The notes: generated from the sequence alone by a model not told the origin. DNA of 64,000 bases from Sphingobacteriaceae bacterium (GCA_024645045.1 JAHEGO010000001.1:1-64000), one strand, 5' to 3'. Counted from the stretch's first letter, positions 8,907 through 16,987 are shown. Program-made: numbers and translations.

Positions 8907-9062
8907 CGATTCTGGTCGGAGCCACTTCTTTAAAAATAAACTACTTACCTATTATTTTCTTGAAGTTTATGTTGGGGTATTGCAATAAACCTTGCAGTTG
9001 TTGCTATAGTGGTGGTTTTGGTCGCGAACCTGGGTGTATTTGGAGGCAGGTGGCAGATGTGA
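8907..9062 (+). repeat. Repeat copy 2 with partial tRNA 3' end
   Basis: CGATTCTGGTCGGAGCCACTTCTTTAAAAAT reproduces the last 20 or so bases of tRNA-Arg(CCU) and its flank almost exactly. The following ACTTACCTATTATTTTCTTGAAGTTT, GTGGTGGTTTTGGTCGCGAACC and GGCAGGTGGCAGATGTGA match copy 1 block by block. It starts seven bases after the hydrolase stop codon. The 69-aa minus-strand ORF in the track lies inside it and is probably not a gene. Confidence 0.85.
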
Positions 9063-9113
9063 TAAAATAAAATCCTATATTTAATACTAAATTTAGGATA
9101 TAAATAAGACAAT

Positions 9114-9418
9114 ATGAGAAGCATAATTACATTGTTATTTATTCTAACATTCACAATGGATGAGTCTGCTCAACAATTAAAATAGTTATACAAGACATTA
9201 AGCTTAATAGATTGAATTATAAATTATATGATTTACTCTGCAAAGAAACTATATCAGGCGACATACAAAACAATCAAACAGAATTAGATTTAAACAACCT
9301 TATGCCTGCGGTTTACTTTATAAAAGTATTTCGTTACAATTCATCTCTCAAGGATTTTAAAATTAAAAAAAATAATTATGCGCAGAATTTTAACCATCAT
9401 TGCAATTTTTTTTGTTAA
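9114..9418 (+). pseudogene. Remnant of a T9SS-secreted protein: signal peptide, frameshift, sorting tail
   Basis: An ATG at 9114 opens a 23-codon signal-peptide-like reading (MRSIITLLFILTFTMDESAQQLK) that stops at 9183. In a different frame, from about 9182, the sequence reads VIQDIKLNRLNYKLYDLLCKETISGDIQ...LDLNNLMPAVYFIKVFRY...FKIKKN, which is the second half of a T9SS type A sorting domain (pattern: LYD..GK, L..L..G.YFIKV, KI.K). The whole mature domain is missing, so I read this as a cargo gene reduced to its two ends. The track's 68-aa ORF (9212-9418) is the tail fragment, and its last residues already overlap the next gene. Confidence 0.65.
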
Positions 9419-9872
9419 TATGATTGCAGTGGCACAGGCTTCTTCTAAGATTAGCTATCAAGCAGTCATTCGTTCAAACAATGCCTTGGTAGTTTCAACA
9501 CAAATAGGAATGAGAGTAAGTATTATCAAAGATTCTGCAACTGGTATAGTTGTTTACCAAGAAACTTATAACCCCCAACCAACAACTAACGCCAATGGTT
9601 TAGTAAGTGTTGAAATTGGTGGTGGCAATCCAAGTGTTGGTTTATTTGAAAATATTGATTGGTTGGCGGCTACCTATTTTGTTAAAATAGAAACAGATGT
9701 AACAGGTGGAACAAATTATACGAATGTTGGTGTTAATCAGTTGTTAAGAAAAGGAGACGATACACCCAAAAAGAAAAATGTAGGTCGTATTATATTTTTA
9801 TTTTTTAAGGCATATTTTATTATTATGGCTGTAGGATGGGGTATTGCCACAATAGGAAATGCAAATAGATAA
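9378..9872 (+). pseudogene. Truncated secreted-protein N-terminus joined to an unrelated membrane tail
   Basis: The first about 117 residues are a signal peptide (ending VAQASS) and the N-terminal domain common in large Bacteroidota surface proteins: ISYQAVIRSNNALVVSTQIGMRVSII..., TNANGLVSVEIGGGNPS, TYFVKIETDVTGGTNYTNVGVNQLL. In that family QLLSVPYALYAKTA and several hundred residues normally follow. Here the reading jumps after NQLL to RKGDDTPKKKNVGRIIFLFFKAYFIIMAVGWGIATIGNANR, a short basic segment with a hydrophobic helix and no similarity to the expected continuation. It is open from ATG to stop, so a short chimeric product could be made, but a deletion or rearrangement joint is the simplest explanation. 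Confidence 0.65.
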
Positions 9873-9978
9873 TTATTTATAATTAAATTTTTTACTCTAT
9901 TTTCTATTCCAATATTTTACTCAGGAAAATATAAGTCTAACTATTACCTGCCTAACCAATTTGGAGACCCTTGGGCAA

Positions 9979-10024
9979 TCTTTAAAAATCAATCAATATC
10001 TTTTTTTCTTGAAGTTTTACTACA
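9979..10024 (+). repeat. Repeat copy 3 (core only)
   Basis: TCTTTAAAAATCAATCAATATC...TTTTTCTTGAAGTTTTACTACA matches copy 1 at 7349-7397 with a few changes. The tRNA-like CGGAGCCA part has decayed to GGAGACCC and the distal GTGGTTTTGG and GGCAGATGTG blocks are missing. Its right end meets the end of the degenerate minus-strand frame described next. Confidence 0.65.
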
Positions 10025-10293
10025 ATAAATTATATGTAAACACCAAATAAAGAAACACACAAAAACCTGTCAAAAGATTTATTGTGATTCCCAAAATAGC
10101 TAAAGCTTTAACCCAAACATCATCTTTAGTAGATTTTCTTAATGCTTAACAACTGCTATGCTATTGTAATTCGAACTTTTAGTATTGTTTTCAAATTGAT
10201 ATAATTCTGATACCAAAGCCAGATTTACATCTTTTTCATAAATCAAGTTTTCAATGTAATTAGCATTTTTATTAACTATAACTAATTTAAATA
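10020..10293 (-). pseudogene. Degenerate frame of a small membrane protein
   Basis: Read right to left, this gap holds two adjoining open stretches in different frames: about 43 residues ending ...LIYEKDVNLALVSELYQFENNTKSSNYNSIAVVKH-stop, and then LRKSTKDDVWVKALAILGITINLLTGFCVFLYLVFTYNLL-stop, which contains a hydrophobic helix. Neither has a credible start codon. Together they look like the C-terminal part of a frameshifted gene, possibly once linked to the lipoprotein gene upstream on the same strand. This accounts for most of the 435-base gap between 9872 and 10308, along with repeat copy 3. Confidence 0.4.
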
Positions 10294-10307
10294 TTTACCA
10301 ATAATTA

Positions 10308-11036
10308 TTAAATCTTAGCAATCTTACGCCAAGGAAGCGTAATAAAATAAATCAAGACGATAGGTATGATGATTGGAACAAGATGGGTGTAAACCAATAA
10401 CATAAAAATTGCTCCAAATATTAGCCCAATTAAAGCGTACCAATATATTTTTTTGTTTGTAGGAATACCATTAATTGATCGTTCTATAAAACCTATTAAT
10501 TTCATTATTCCTAATAGCAACAAAATAAAAAAAGCACCTATTATTATCATACCAAAAACAATTGGGCCAATTAAAGCAAGCATTAAAAAAATGATTGCAA
10601 TTGAAAACAATAAAGTTATTGAAACGTTTTTTTTGTATTTAGGCTCAGACTTTTTCTCTAAGGCGCGTTTACTTTTCTTTTTGATAAAAGTGCTTTCAGT
10701 TTTTTTATTTTCAATTGAAATATCAATCACGGGCGCAGCTAATATTATTTTTGAAGATTTTAAAAGGAAGGTTTCTGTTTCTGCTGTTGAAGCAAAAACC
10801 TGTTCCGCTTCTTGTTCGGCGTTCATATCCGAATACACTTCAACAGGCTCAAGCGTTTGTTTTTCTACTAAAAGACCAGCGCATAAAGCACATCTATCAA
10901 ATTTACCACTATGTACTAAATGTTCATTCTGATTTACAATGCAATTATTTAAAATAGCATTTTTATTAATACTACATGATGAGAAAGTAAAAGCCAGAAA
11001 TATTAGTAACAAATGAATGTTGTTCGGTTTTCTCAT
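10308..11036 (-). CDS. Hypothetical lipoprotein with C-terminal membrane helices
   Basis: I do not recognise this 242-residue protein. It opens with a lipoprotein signal peptide (lipobox FSSC at residues 18-21). A soluble stretch contains a CALC motif (FDRCALCAGLL, about residues 48-58) that could bind a metal or form a disulfide, then an acidic/charged linker with a lysine-rich segment (KKKSKRALEKKSEPKYKK). Then come three to four hydrophobic helices between residues 137 and 235. A lipid-anchored N-terminus combined with C-terminal membrane helices is unusual; the signal could instead act as a plain membrane anchor. It lies next to the accessory tract and has no clear partners, except the decayed frame downstream on the same strand. 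Confidence 0.7.
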   Translation of the reverse strand: MRKPNNIHLLLIFLAFTFSSCSINKNAILNNCIVNQNEHLVHSGKFDRCALCAGLLVEKQTLEPVEVYSDMNAEQEAEQVFASTAETETFLLKSSKIILAAPVIDISIENKKTESTFIKKKSKRALEKKSEPKYKKNVSITLLFSIAIIFLMLALIGPIVFGMIIIGAFFILLLLGIMKLIGFIERSINGIPTNKKIYWYALIGLIFGAIFMLLVYTHLVPIIIPIVLIYFITLPWRKIAKI

Positions 11037-11180
11037 AATTACATTTTAATTATTTGATAAAACGTATACAATATAAGTTTTTACAAGAGGATTCAAAAAA
11101 AGCTTAGCAAATATTTGTATGTTTATTAGTACTACATAGTAATTTTATAGATACTTTCGCCTAATCTTAATTAACAAAAA

Positions 11181-12209
11181 ATGAAACAAAGCAATTTCAT
11201 GTTTATCAAATATTTTTTCAGCTTTTGCTTTGTTTTACTAATTCTTGCAGTTTTTGTACCTAGAAAATATAAAGCCTTACAATTTCTCAAGCTGAAAAAT
11301 GTGCAATTTTTCGAATTAAAAACAGGTTCTAAAATTACATATACACATCTAGTTGCTCAGGGAACAAAAAAGCCATTTCCAATTATTTATTTACATGGAG
11401 GTCCAGGTGGATTTATTTCCGAAAGAGAAATTAAAATATTAGAACCGCTTACAAATGATGGATTCGAAATATATTTATATGACCAAATTGGAAGTGGTCA
11501 GTCTGAAAGATTATCAGATATTAAAGAATACACAGCTGATCGACATAAAAAAGACCTAGAAGAATTAATAAAAAAGATTGGTGCCGAGAAAGTAATTTTA
11601 ATAGGCCAATCGTGGGGTGCAGTTCTTTTTACTTTATATATTGCAGACAACCCCAATAAAGTTGACAAAGCGATTTTAATAGGTCCAGGTCCAATTCAAC
11701 CAACAAACTTTGCTTTGTTAAATATCAATCCACCTGATAGTTTAAAATTAACAATACCTACCTTTACTAATAAAGAGGCGAATGAAAAATCAAAAAACAT
11801 AAGATCAAGTGCAGTTGCTTTTTGTGCAAGAACCTTCGGCAAGAAACTTGCATCAGATAATGAAATGGACAATTTCCAAACACTACTTAATTCTGAATTG
11901 AATAAAGCAACTGTGCGCGACACTACTAATGCTTTGAATCCTCAGGGTGTTGGCGGTTTTTATGCTCAAATAATGACTATTCAAAGCCTAACTAAAATTC
12001 AAGATACAAGACCTAAACTAAAAAGCGCCCATGTTTCTGTTTTAATTATGAAAGGTCAATTTGACAATCAGCCTTGGGGATTTGTAAACGAATATTTAGA
12101 AATTTTCTCCAATCACTTATTAAAAATTATACCAGATGCAGGCCATGCCATTTCAGTTGAACAACCTGAAAAATATATTAAAACTATTCGCGAGTTTTTA
12201 ATTAAATAA
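11181..12209 (+). CDS. Alpha/beta hydrolase, proline iminopeptidase-like
   Basis: Membrane-anchored or exported hydrolase of the alpha/beta fold. A hydrophobic segment (residues 7-24) is followed by the oxyanion-hole motif YLHGGPGGFI, the nucleophile elbow GQSWGA (serine about residue 143), a late acid region with MKGQFDNQPWG, and the catalytic histidine in DAGHAIS. The HGGPGG plus GQSWG combination is typical of prolyl aminopeptidases (S33), which release N-terminal proline from peptides, but related epoxide and lactone hydrolases share it. The 342-residue length fits. A TACTTTCG box about 30 bases before the ATG could be its -7 promoter element. It is convergent with the SOUL gene, whose stop lies three bases away. 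Confidence 0.85.
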   Translation: MKQSNFMFIKYFFSFCFVLLILAVFVPRKYKALQFLKLKNVQFFELKTGSKITYTHLVAQGTKKPFPIIYLHGGPGGFISEREIKILEPLTNDGFEIYLYDQIGSGQSERLSDIKEYTADRHKKDLEELIKKIGAEKVILIGQSWGAVLFTLYIADNPNKVDKAILIGPGPIQPTNFALLNINPPDSLKLTIPTFTNKEANEKSKNIRSSAVAFCARTFGKKLASDNEMDNFQTLLNSELNKATVRDTTNALNPQGVGGFYAQIMTIQSLTKIQDTRPKLKSAHVSVLIMKGQFDNQPWGFVNEYLEIFSNHLLKIIPDAGHAISVEQPEKYIKTIREFLIK

Positions 12210-12212
12210 AAT

Positions 12213-12797
12213 TTATTTCACTACTTCAATAGCTATTTCATTTCTGCGATTAATTACATCCCAAGGTGCATTGTAGCCCATGTACATATAAGGCCCTGTA
12301 ACTTTTAAATTGTTTTTAGAAACAATAGCAGCTAAATTATTTTTATATTTTTCAATTTTTTTATCGGAAGAAAATCCGCTGTAACGAATTACTGCAAGCA
12401 CCCTTGCTTGTTCTTCAACAATTTCAACTTTTGTAGAATTTGGTTTAGGTAATTGATTGCTTGAATATTTTTTAGGCATCATGAAATACATACTTGCCGT
12501 ATCCCCCATTTTCATTACTACTGGTGCGGTCATTGCAATTTTTTGATTGCGCTCGTTGCCGCCAAAAATATAACCTGCGATGGTCCTGAAACCATTGCTC
12601 ATTTTTTCTTGGTTTGAACTTTGCATTAATTGTGTTTGTGCAACAATCATTGCGGGGTATTCTCTAATTTCTATATCACCATATTTTTTAATAACACGGT
12701 AAGCAGGCATTTCAATGCCATCAGATTTAAAAGCAAACAGTGCGCCTACAGCAGCAATCATTATTACTAGAAATAAAATAGCCATGGTTTTTTTCAT
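12213..12797 (-). CDS. SOUL family heme-binding-like protein
   Basis: 194 residues of the SOUL/HBP family. After a hydrophobic N-terminal helix (residues 5-22) the text reads MPAYRVIKKYGDIEIREYPAMIVAQT, then GFRTIAGYIFGGNERNQKIAMTAPVVM, which is the family signature, and ends with YMGYNAPWDVINRRNEIAIEV. SOUL proteins bind heme or other tetrapyrroles in animals; in bacteria their job is mostly unknown and heme ligation is often not conserved. Here it should sit in the periplasm, tethered by its signal anchor. It is transcribed alone, divergent from the outer-membrane channel-like gene. Confidence 0.93.
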   Translation of the reverse strand: MKKTMAILFLVIMIAAVGALFAFKSDGIEMPAYRVIKKYGDIEIREYPAMIVAQTQLMQSSNQEKMSNGFRTIAGYIFGGNERNQKIAMTAPVVMKMGDTASMYFMMPKKYSSNQLPKPNSTKVEIVEEQARVLAVIRYSGFSSDKKIEKYKNNLAAIVSKNNLKVTGPYMYMGYNAPWDVINRRNEIAIEVVK

Positions 12798-12866
12798 ATC
12801 CTAAAGAACAATCTGGTTTTCAATTTGTTTTATTTGATTAACTTTAAATTTTATAATTATTAATGA

Positions 12867-13631
12867 ATGAAAAGATATTTTTTGATATTGCTTGTATTTG
12901 GTTTATTTATATGTAATAAGTTGTCTGCTCAATCCCTACCACCTATTCAGTTAGACAGGCCAGACCAAACGGAATGCCCTTTTATTACCCCTGAAAATTA
13001 TATACAGGCAGAGAGTGGTTTTAACATTGAAAACGTAAGTGCAGATAGACAATTGTTAACTACGCCAACTGTATTGTGGAAGTATGGAGTTAATAAAAAA
13101 TTTGAACTCCGTTTCATTACAGAACTAATTACAGACAAAAATAATTCGGATAAATTCACAGGCCTTGCACCTCTTACTTTTGGATTTAAAACTGCATTGT
13201 TTGAAGAAAAAGGCATTATACCAAAAACTTCTTTTATAGGACATATTACTACTGCTACTATGGGCAGCGAAAAACTGCAAACCAAATACATTGCACCTTC
13301 TTTTCGTTTTACAATGCAACACACCATTTCTGACAATATGGTTTTAGCATATAATTTAGGCGCAGAATGGAACGGAGAAGCGGCAGCGCAAACCTATATT
13401 TATACTTTAACCACAGGATTGAGTTTAACAGAAAAATTAGGCATGTACACAGAGCTTTATGGTTTTAAAACAGCTTACATGCCCGCAGATCATCGTTTTG
13501 ACGGCGGCTTTACTTATTTAGTCAATAGTAATTTTATGGCCGATATTTCGGGTGGCTTTAGAATAACAGACAACGCTCCTAAAAATTATATTTCTTTAGG
13601 ATTGTCTTATCGGATGAAAGTCAAAAATTAA
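12867..13631 (+). CDS. Outer-membrane transporter-like protein (phenol MetA-type barrel)
   Basis: 254 residues with a signal peptide (cleavage after LSAQ, residue 22) and a beta-barrel pattern of alternating residues. It opens with the family hallmark IQLDRPDQTECPFITPENYIQAESGFNIE and continues through strands such as WKYGVNKKFELRFITEL and DGGFTYLVNSNFMADISGGFRITDNAPKNYISLGLSYRM. This pattern matches the PF13557 group (named after the phenol-degradation MetA protein), thought to be small outer-membrane channels. No substrate can be inferred. A strong terminator follows, shared with the convergent GEVED gene. Confidence 0.75.
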   Translation: MKRYFLILLVFGLFICNKLSAQSLPPIQLDRPDQTECPFITPENYIQAESGFNIENVSADRQLLTTPTVLWKYGVNKKFELRFITELITDKNNSDKFTGLAPLTFGFKTALFEEKGIIPKTSFIGHITTATMGSEKLQTKYIAPSFRFTMQHTISDNMVLAYNLGAEWNGEAAAQTYIYTLTTGLSLTEKLGMYTELYGFKTAYMPADHRFDGGFTYLVNSNFMADISGGFRITDNAPKNYISLGLSYRMKVKN

Positions 13632-13635
13632 TTCA

Positions 13636-13671
13636 TAAAAAAAGGGCTCCAATTTGGAGCCCTTTTTTTAT
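13636..13671. terminator. Bidirectional terminator between convergent genes
   Basis: AAAAAAAGGGCTCCAA pairs with TTGGAGCCCTTTTTTT. The A and T runs on both sides allow it to end transcription of both the barrel gene on the plus strand and the GEVED surface protein gene on the minus strand. Confidence 0.9.
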
Positions 13672-13687
13672 TTACTTTTTGTCTAAA

Positions 13688-16600
13688 TTATTTCACGATG
13701 GCAATTTTACCATTTGATAAGCCATAGTTATTGGCATCAATGTAATGGTAGAAATAAATACCTGAACTTAATTTATCTGTAGCGATGATGTTTACACCAT
13801 CAGTTAATTTTTCGGTTATCAATAATCTTCCGCTTAAATCGTAGATATTAATTTTACCCAATTTGTTTTTCAATTGAACAACATTCAATTGATTCGCTGC
13901 AGGGTTTGGATAAATTTTTACAAAATTATCTGTTAATACATTCTGTAAACCTTGCACTACAAATGTGTCAATATTAACTACATAATCTTCTGTTTCGCCA
14001 GATCCAAATTGAGTACAAGGATCAAGCGCGGTAAGGGTTCCAGCAATTGCTCTTGTACGAATACGCATTCCTGTTTTTCCTAATTGTGCGTTTGCAGGAA
14101 TGGTAATCATGGTTTTAGTAACCGAATCTAAAATTGATGTATCTGCAATAGAAACATATTCTGTAGAATCAAACGAACCACTGTGGTCAAAATCAATCCA
14201 AGCACCAGCTCTAGAAACACCAGCAAACTTTGTCAACAATTCGTATGTAAAGTTTTTATGTAAAGTTGCTGTTGAATTTCCTGAATCTGGATAAGATGCA
14301 TAATTATTTAACGAACAACCTGTAAATCCATAATGCATGGTGGTATTAGTAATGTTCACCGAATCTATAGCAGTCAATGAAGTAATACAACCACCACCTA
14401 ATGTTGAGGTGCAATAGCAATTGTAAAATGGATTAATGCTTATTAAATGTGCAGCAGTTGTGTCTGAAACATTTGAACAAGATAATACACATGCATAGTA
14501 AGTCGCTGTGTTTACAGTGTCTTTAGTACTTAAAGCTTGACTGCTCATGTTTGTCCAATTTTTTCCGTCTGAAGATTTAATCCATTGGTAAGTTTGTCCT
14601 AAACCAATTGAATTACCTTTCAACGATAAGTTTACAATTCCACCTGGACAAACTGCCGATTTAGAACTTACTACATTACCTGTTGTTGGAGGTGTAGTAC
14701 AAGCAATTGCTTGGATAATATTTACTTTATAATCTTCTGTTTCTCCAGAACCAAATGTTGAACATGCAACAGTTGAATCGTTTTGACCATTACCTGAACG
14801 TGTGCGGATACGCATTCCTGTTACGCCAGTTAATGCAGTTAATGGAATATTTAAATTAATGCTTTGTACAACATTCGCTACACTGCTTGTGCAAATTTGT
14901 TGCCACTCTGAATTGTCAAATCTACCGTTATGGTTATAATCAACCCAAACAGATGCTTTAACAGAACCTGTAAATTTAGCTTTCAACAAATAACTCTGTC
15001 CTTGCATTAAAGTTGCAGTAGTATTTCCGCTATTTGGATAAGAAGTATATGCGCCTGTTCCGCAACCGGTATTTCCATTATCTAAAGTTGTACCTTCTAT
15101 AGCCAATGAATCTAATGCAGTAGCTTGAGTTGTACAATTCCCTCCAATACCTGTAACACAATAGCAATCGCTAAATGCTTTAATGTTAACTTGAACTACA
15201 TTAGTAGTTGAAGTTAAACCACTACAAGTAATTTCACATTTGTAAAATCCGTTTGCAGATAAAGTTGTAGTATAAACTTTATCAGTTGCAGATGTTATTG
15301 GATTCCAAGTTGTATTATTAGTAGAACTAAACCAAGCATATGTTTGGCCAGTACCAATGGTGTTACCAGTAATGCTAAATGTAACTGGGCTATTTGCGCA
15401 AGCCAAAGTGTCTGTAACGCTTAATACTCCAGGGTTTGGAGGTGCAATACATGCAGTTGCTGCAACAATGTTAATGATGTAATCTTCTGTTTCTCCAGAG
15501 TTACCGAAGTTAGTACAAGCTGAAGTTGAATCGTTTGTTGAATTTGCAGATCTTGTTCTGATACGCATACCAGTTAATCCTGCTTGTGCATTTGATGGAA
15601 TGCTAATGTTGTTGTTGATAACAGTACCTGTTGCAGAAGTTAAACTCAATTGTTTCCATTCTGAATTCTCAAAAATACCATTTCTATTGTAGTCAATCCA
15701 AACAGATGATTTAACAGAACCCGTAAATTTATTACTTAAAGTATATGTTTCACCTTGTGTTAAACTCGCTGTGGTATTACCAGATGCAGGGTATGCAATG
15801 TAGCTGCCAGTTGCACAACCGGTACTTCCTTTAGCCAATGTAGTATTTGTAAATGAAACCGAGTCTATTGCAGTTCCTTGGCCGCCTGTACATCCACCAC
15901 CTAAGTTTGTTGCACAATAGCAATTGTAAAATGGATTCATTGTTACATTAACCGATGTTGATGTATCTTTTTGTCCGTTACATTGAATAATGCAAGCGTA
16001 ATATTTTGCAACAGCTTGATTGGTTTGATAACTTACAGTTGTTGCGCCAACAATCGTGTCCCAAGAAGTATTATTATTGGATGATAACCATTGGTAAGAC
16101 AAACCTAAACCAGTACTAGCACCAGATAATGATAAAGTAAAGTTTGAACCTACGCAAGTTGAAATAGCTGAACTTAACGCCGTGCCTGCGTTTGGAGGTG
16201 TTGTACATGCAGGAGCTGTAGTAATTAACAACTGAACATTTGGTCTGTAGTTAGTTAATGTTCCGTTGGTTGTAGGAATCACATTGCTATTCGCTGCACT
16301 TTGCCAGTACTGAGTACTATTCACAACGCCTTTAGTAGAAAATCTAAATCCTTTTGACAAAGTTGTCAAATCTGAACCGTTAGTTCCACCAGAATTTGTT
16401 TCAATAATTATTTCAATATTGGTTTGGTTTGCATGTAAAAATGGTGTGCTAAATGTAATTGGCACCCATGTGTTTTTTACAAACAAAGTACTGTTAAGCG
16501 TATCTGCGAAAACAAGCGTAGCGCCTGCTTCTTCTGTAGCTACAGTGCTTGCAGTAAATGTACTATCTGCAACTTCTTTCATGTAAATTTTTACAGGTGT

Positions 16601-16867
16601 TCTACCTGGGTTAATTACCGTGTCGCAATAGAATGCAATACCGCTAATGTTACCTAGCGAACCAATTTCGGCTTTGGTATATTTTATTGCAGTTCTTTCA
16701 TAAGAACGATTACTACCCAAAGGCTTTCTTCTGATAGTTGCTGCACTGTTACCGGTAATAGTCACTGCAGTATTTGCAGTAGGAATGGTTACCGTAGTTT
16801 GTGCTATTAATTCTGAATGAATAAATAAAACAGCACAAATTAAAAAGAGTAAATTTTTTAATTTCAT
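13688..16867 (-). CDS. Large T9SS surface protein with three Ig-like/GEVED units
   Basis: 1059 residues. A signal peptide (about 1-22, ELIAQ) is followed by an N-terminal beta domain of about 200 residues (TVTIPTANTAVTITG...FRPNVQLLITTAP), then three tandem units of about 245 residues. Each unit holds an Ig-like part (CTTPPN..., SYQWLSSNN, YYACIIQC) and a GEVED part (NCYCATNLGGGC..., WIDYNRNGIFENSEW, GMRIRTRS, GETEDYIINI). The C-terminus (about 985-1059) is a T9SS sorting domain (KIYPNPAANQLNV ... LSSGIYFYHYID). Such proteins are surface adhesins or matrix proteins; the acidic WIDYN.NG loops probably bind calcium. No enzymatic domain is visible. Many paired cysteines fit an extracellular location. 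Confidence 0.9.
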   Translation of the reverse strand: MKLKNLLFLICAVLFIHSELIAQTTVTIPTANTAVTITGNSAATIRRKPLGSNRSYERTAIKYTKAEIGSLGNISGIAFYCDTVINPGRTPVKIYMKEVADSTFTASTVATEEAGATLVFADTLNSTLFVKNTWVPITFSTPFLHANQTNIEIIIETNSGGTNGSDLTTLSKGFRFSTKGVVNSTQYWQSAANSNVIPTTNGTLTNYRPNVQLLITTAPACTTPPNAGTALSSAISTCVGSNFTLSLSGASTGLGLSYQWLSSNNNTSWDTIVGATTVSYQTNQAVAKYYACIIQCNGQKDTSTSVNVTMNPFYNCYCATNLGGGCTGGQGTAIDSVSFTNTTLAKGSTGCATGSYIAYPASGNTTASLTQGETYTLSNKFTGSVKSSVWIDYNRNGIFENSEWKQLSLTSATGTVINNNISIPSNAQAGLTGMRIRTRSANSTNDSTSACTNFGNSGETEDYIINIVAATACIAPPNPGVLSVTDTLACANSPVTFSITGNTIGTGQTYAWFSSTNNTTWNPITSATDKVYTTTLSANGFYKCEITCSGLTSTTNVVQVNIKAFSDCYCVTGIGGNCTTQATALDSLAIEGTTLDNGNTGCGTGAYTSYPNSGNTTATLMQGQSYLLKAKFTGSVKASVWVDYNHNGRFDNSEWQQICTSSVANVVQSINLNIPLTALTGVTGMRIRTRSGNGQNDSTVACSTFGSGETEDYKVNIIQAIACTTPPTTGNVVSSKSAVCPGGIVNLSLKGNSIGLGQTYQWIKSSDGKNWTNMSSQALSTKDTVNTATYYACVLSCSNVSDTTAAHLISINPFYNCYCTSTLGGGCITSLTAIDSVNITNTTMHYGFTGCSLNNYASYPDSGNSTATLHKNFTYELLTKFAGVSRAGAWIDFDHSGSFDSTEYVSIADTSILDSVTKTMITIPANAQLGKTGMRIRTRAIAGTLTALDPCTQFGSGETEDYVVNIDTFVVQGLQNVLTDNFVKIYPNPAANQLNVVQLKNKLGKINIYDLSGRLLITEKLTDGVNIIATDKLSSGIYFYHYIDANNYGLSNGKIAIVK

Positions 16868-16936
16868 AAAGTTGATTTAGTGTAGCTTAAAAATAACGTA
16901 AAATGATGCATAAGTCCTAATATTAAGACGAATTAC

Positions 16937-16968
16937 TTGAAATTATAGACAAATCGAGGATATTTTGG
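16937..16968 (+). promoter_or_regulatory. Promoter of tRNA-Arg(CCG)
   Basis: TTG at 16937-16939 and TATTTTGG at 16961-16968 match the Bacteroidota -33 (TTG) and -7 (TAnnTTTG) elements with 21 bases between them. Transcription would start a few bases before the mature tRNA at 16988. Confidence 0.6.
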
Positions 16969-16987
16969 CATCTTTACCGCTACATTT

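Noticed and set aside
8945-9154. 69-aa minus-strand ORF inside repeat copy 2
   Set aside because: It lies wholly in the repeat and its flank; copy 1 does not keep the same full reading (only a short KFPTKTTT-like stretch corresponds), and there is no credible ribosome site.
7346-10307. Integrase or transposase in the accessory tract
   Set aside because: I looked on both strands for tyrosine-recombinase R...HxxR...Y and transposase DDE patterns and saw none, so mobility rests only on the repeats.
10453-10932. 159-aa plus-strand ORF opposite the lipoprotein gene
   Set aside because: It mirrors the minus-strand gene, whose lipobox and helices make it the real coding strand.
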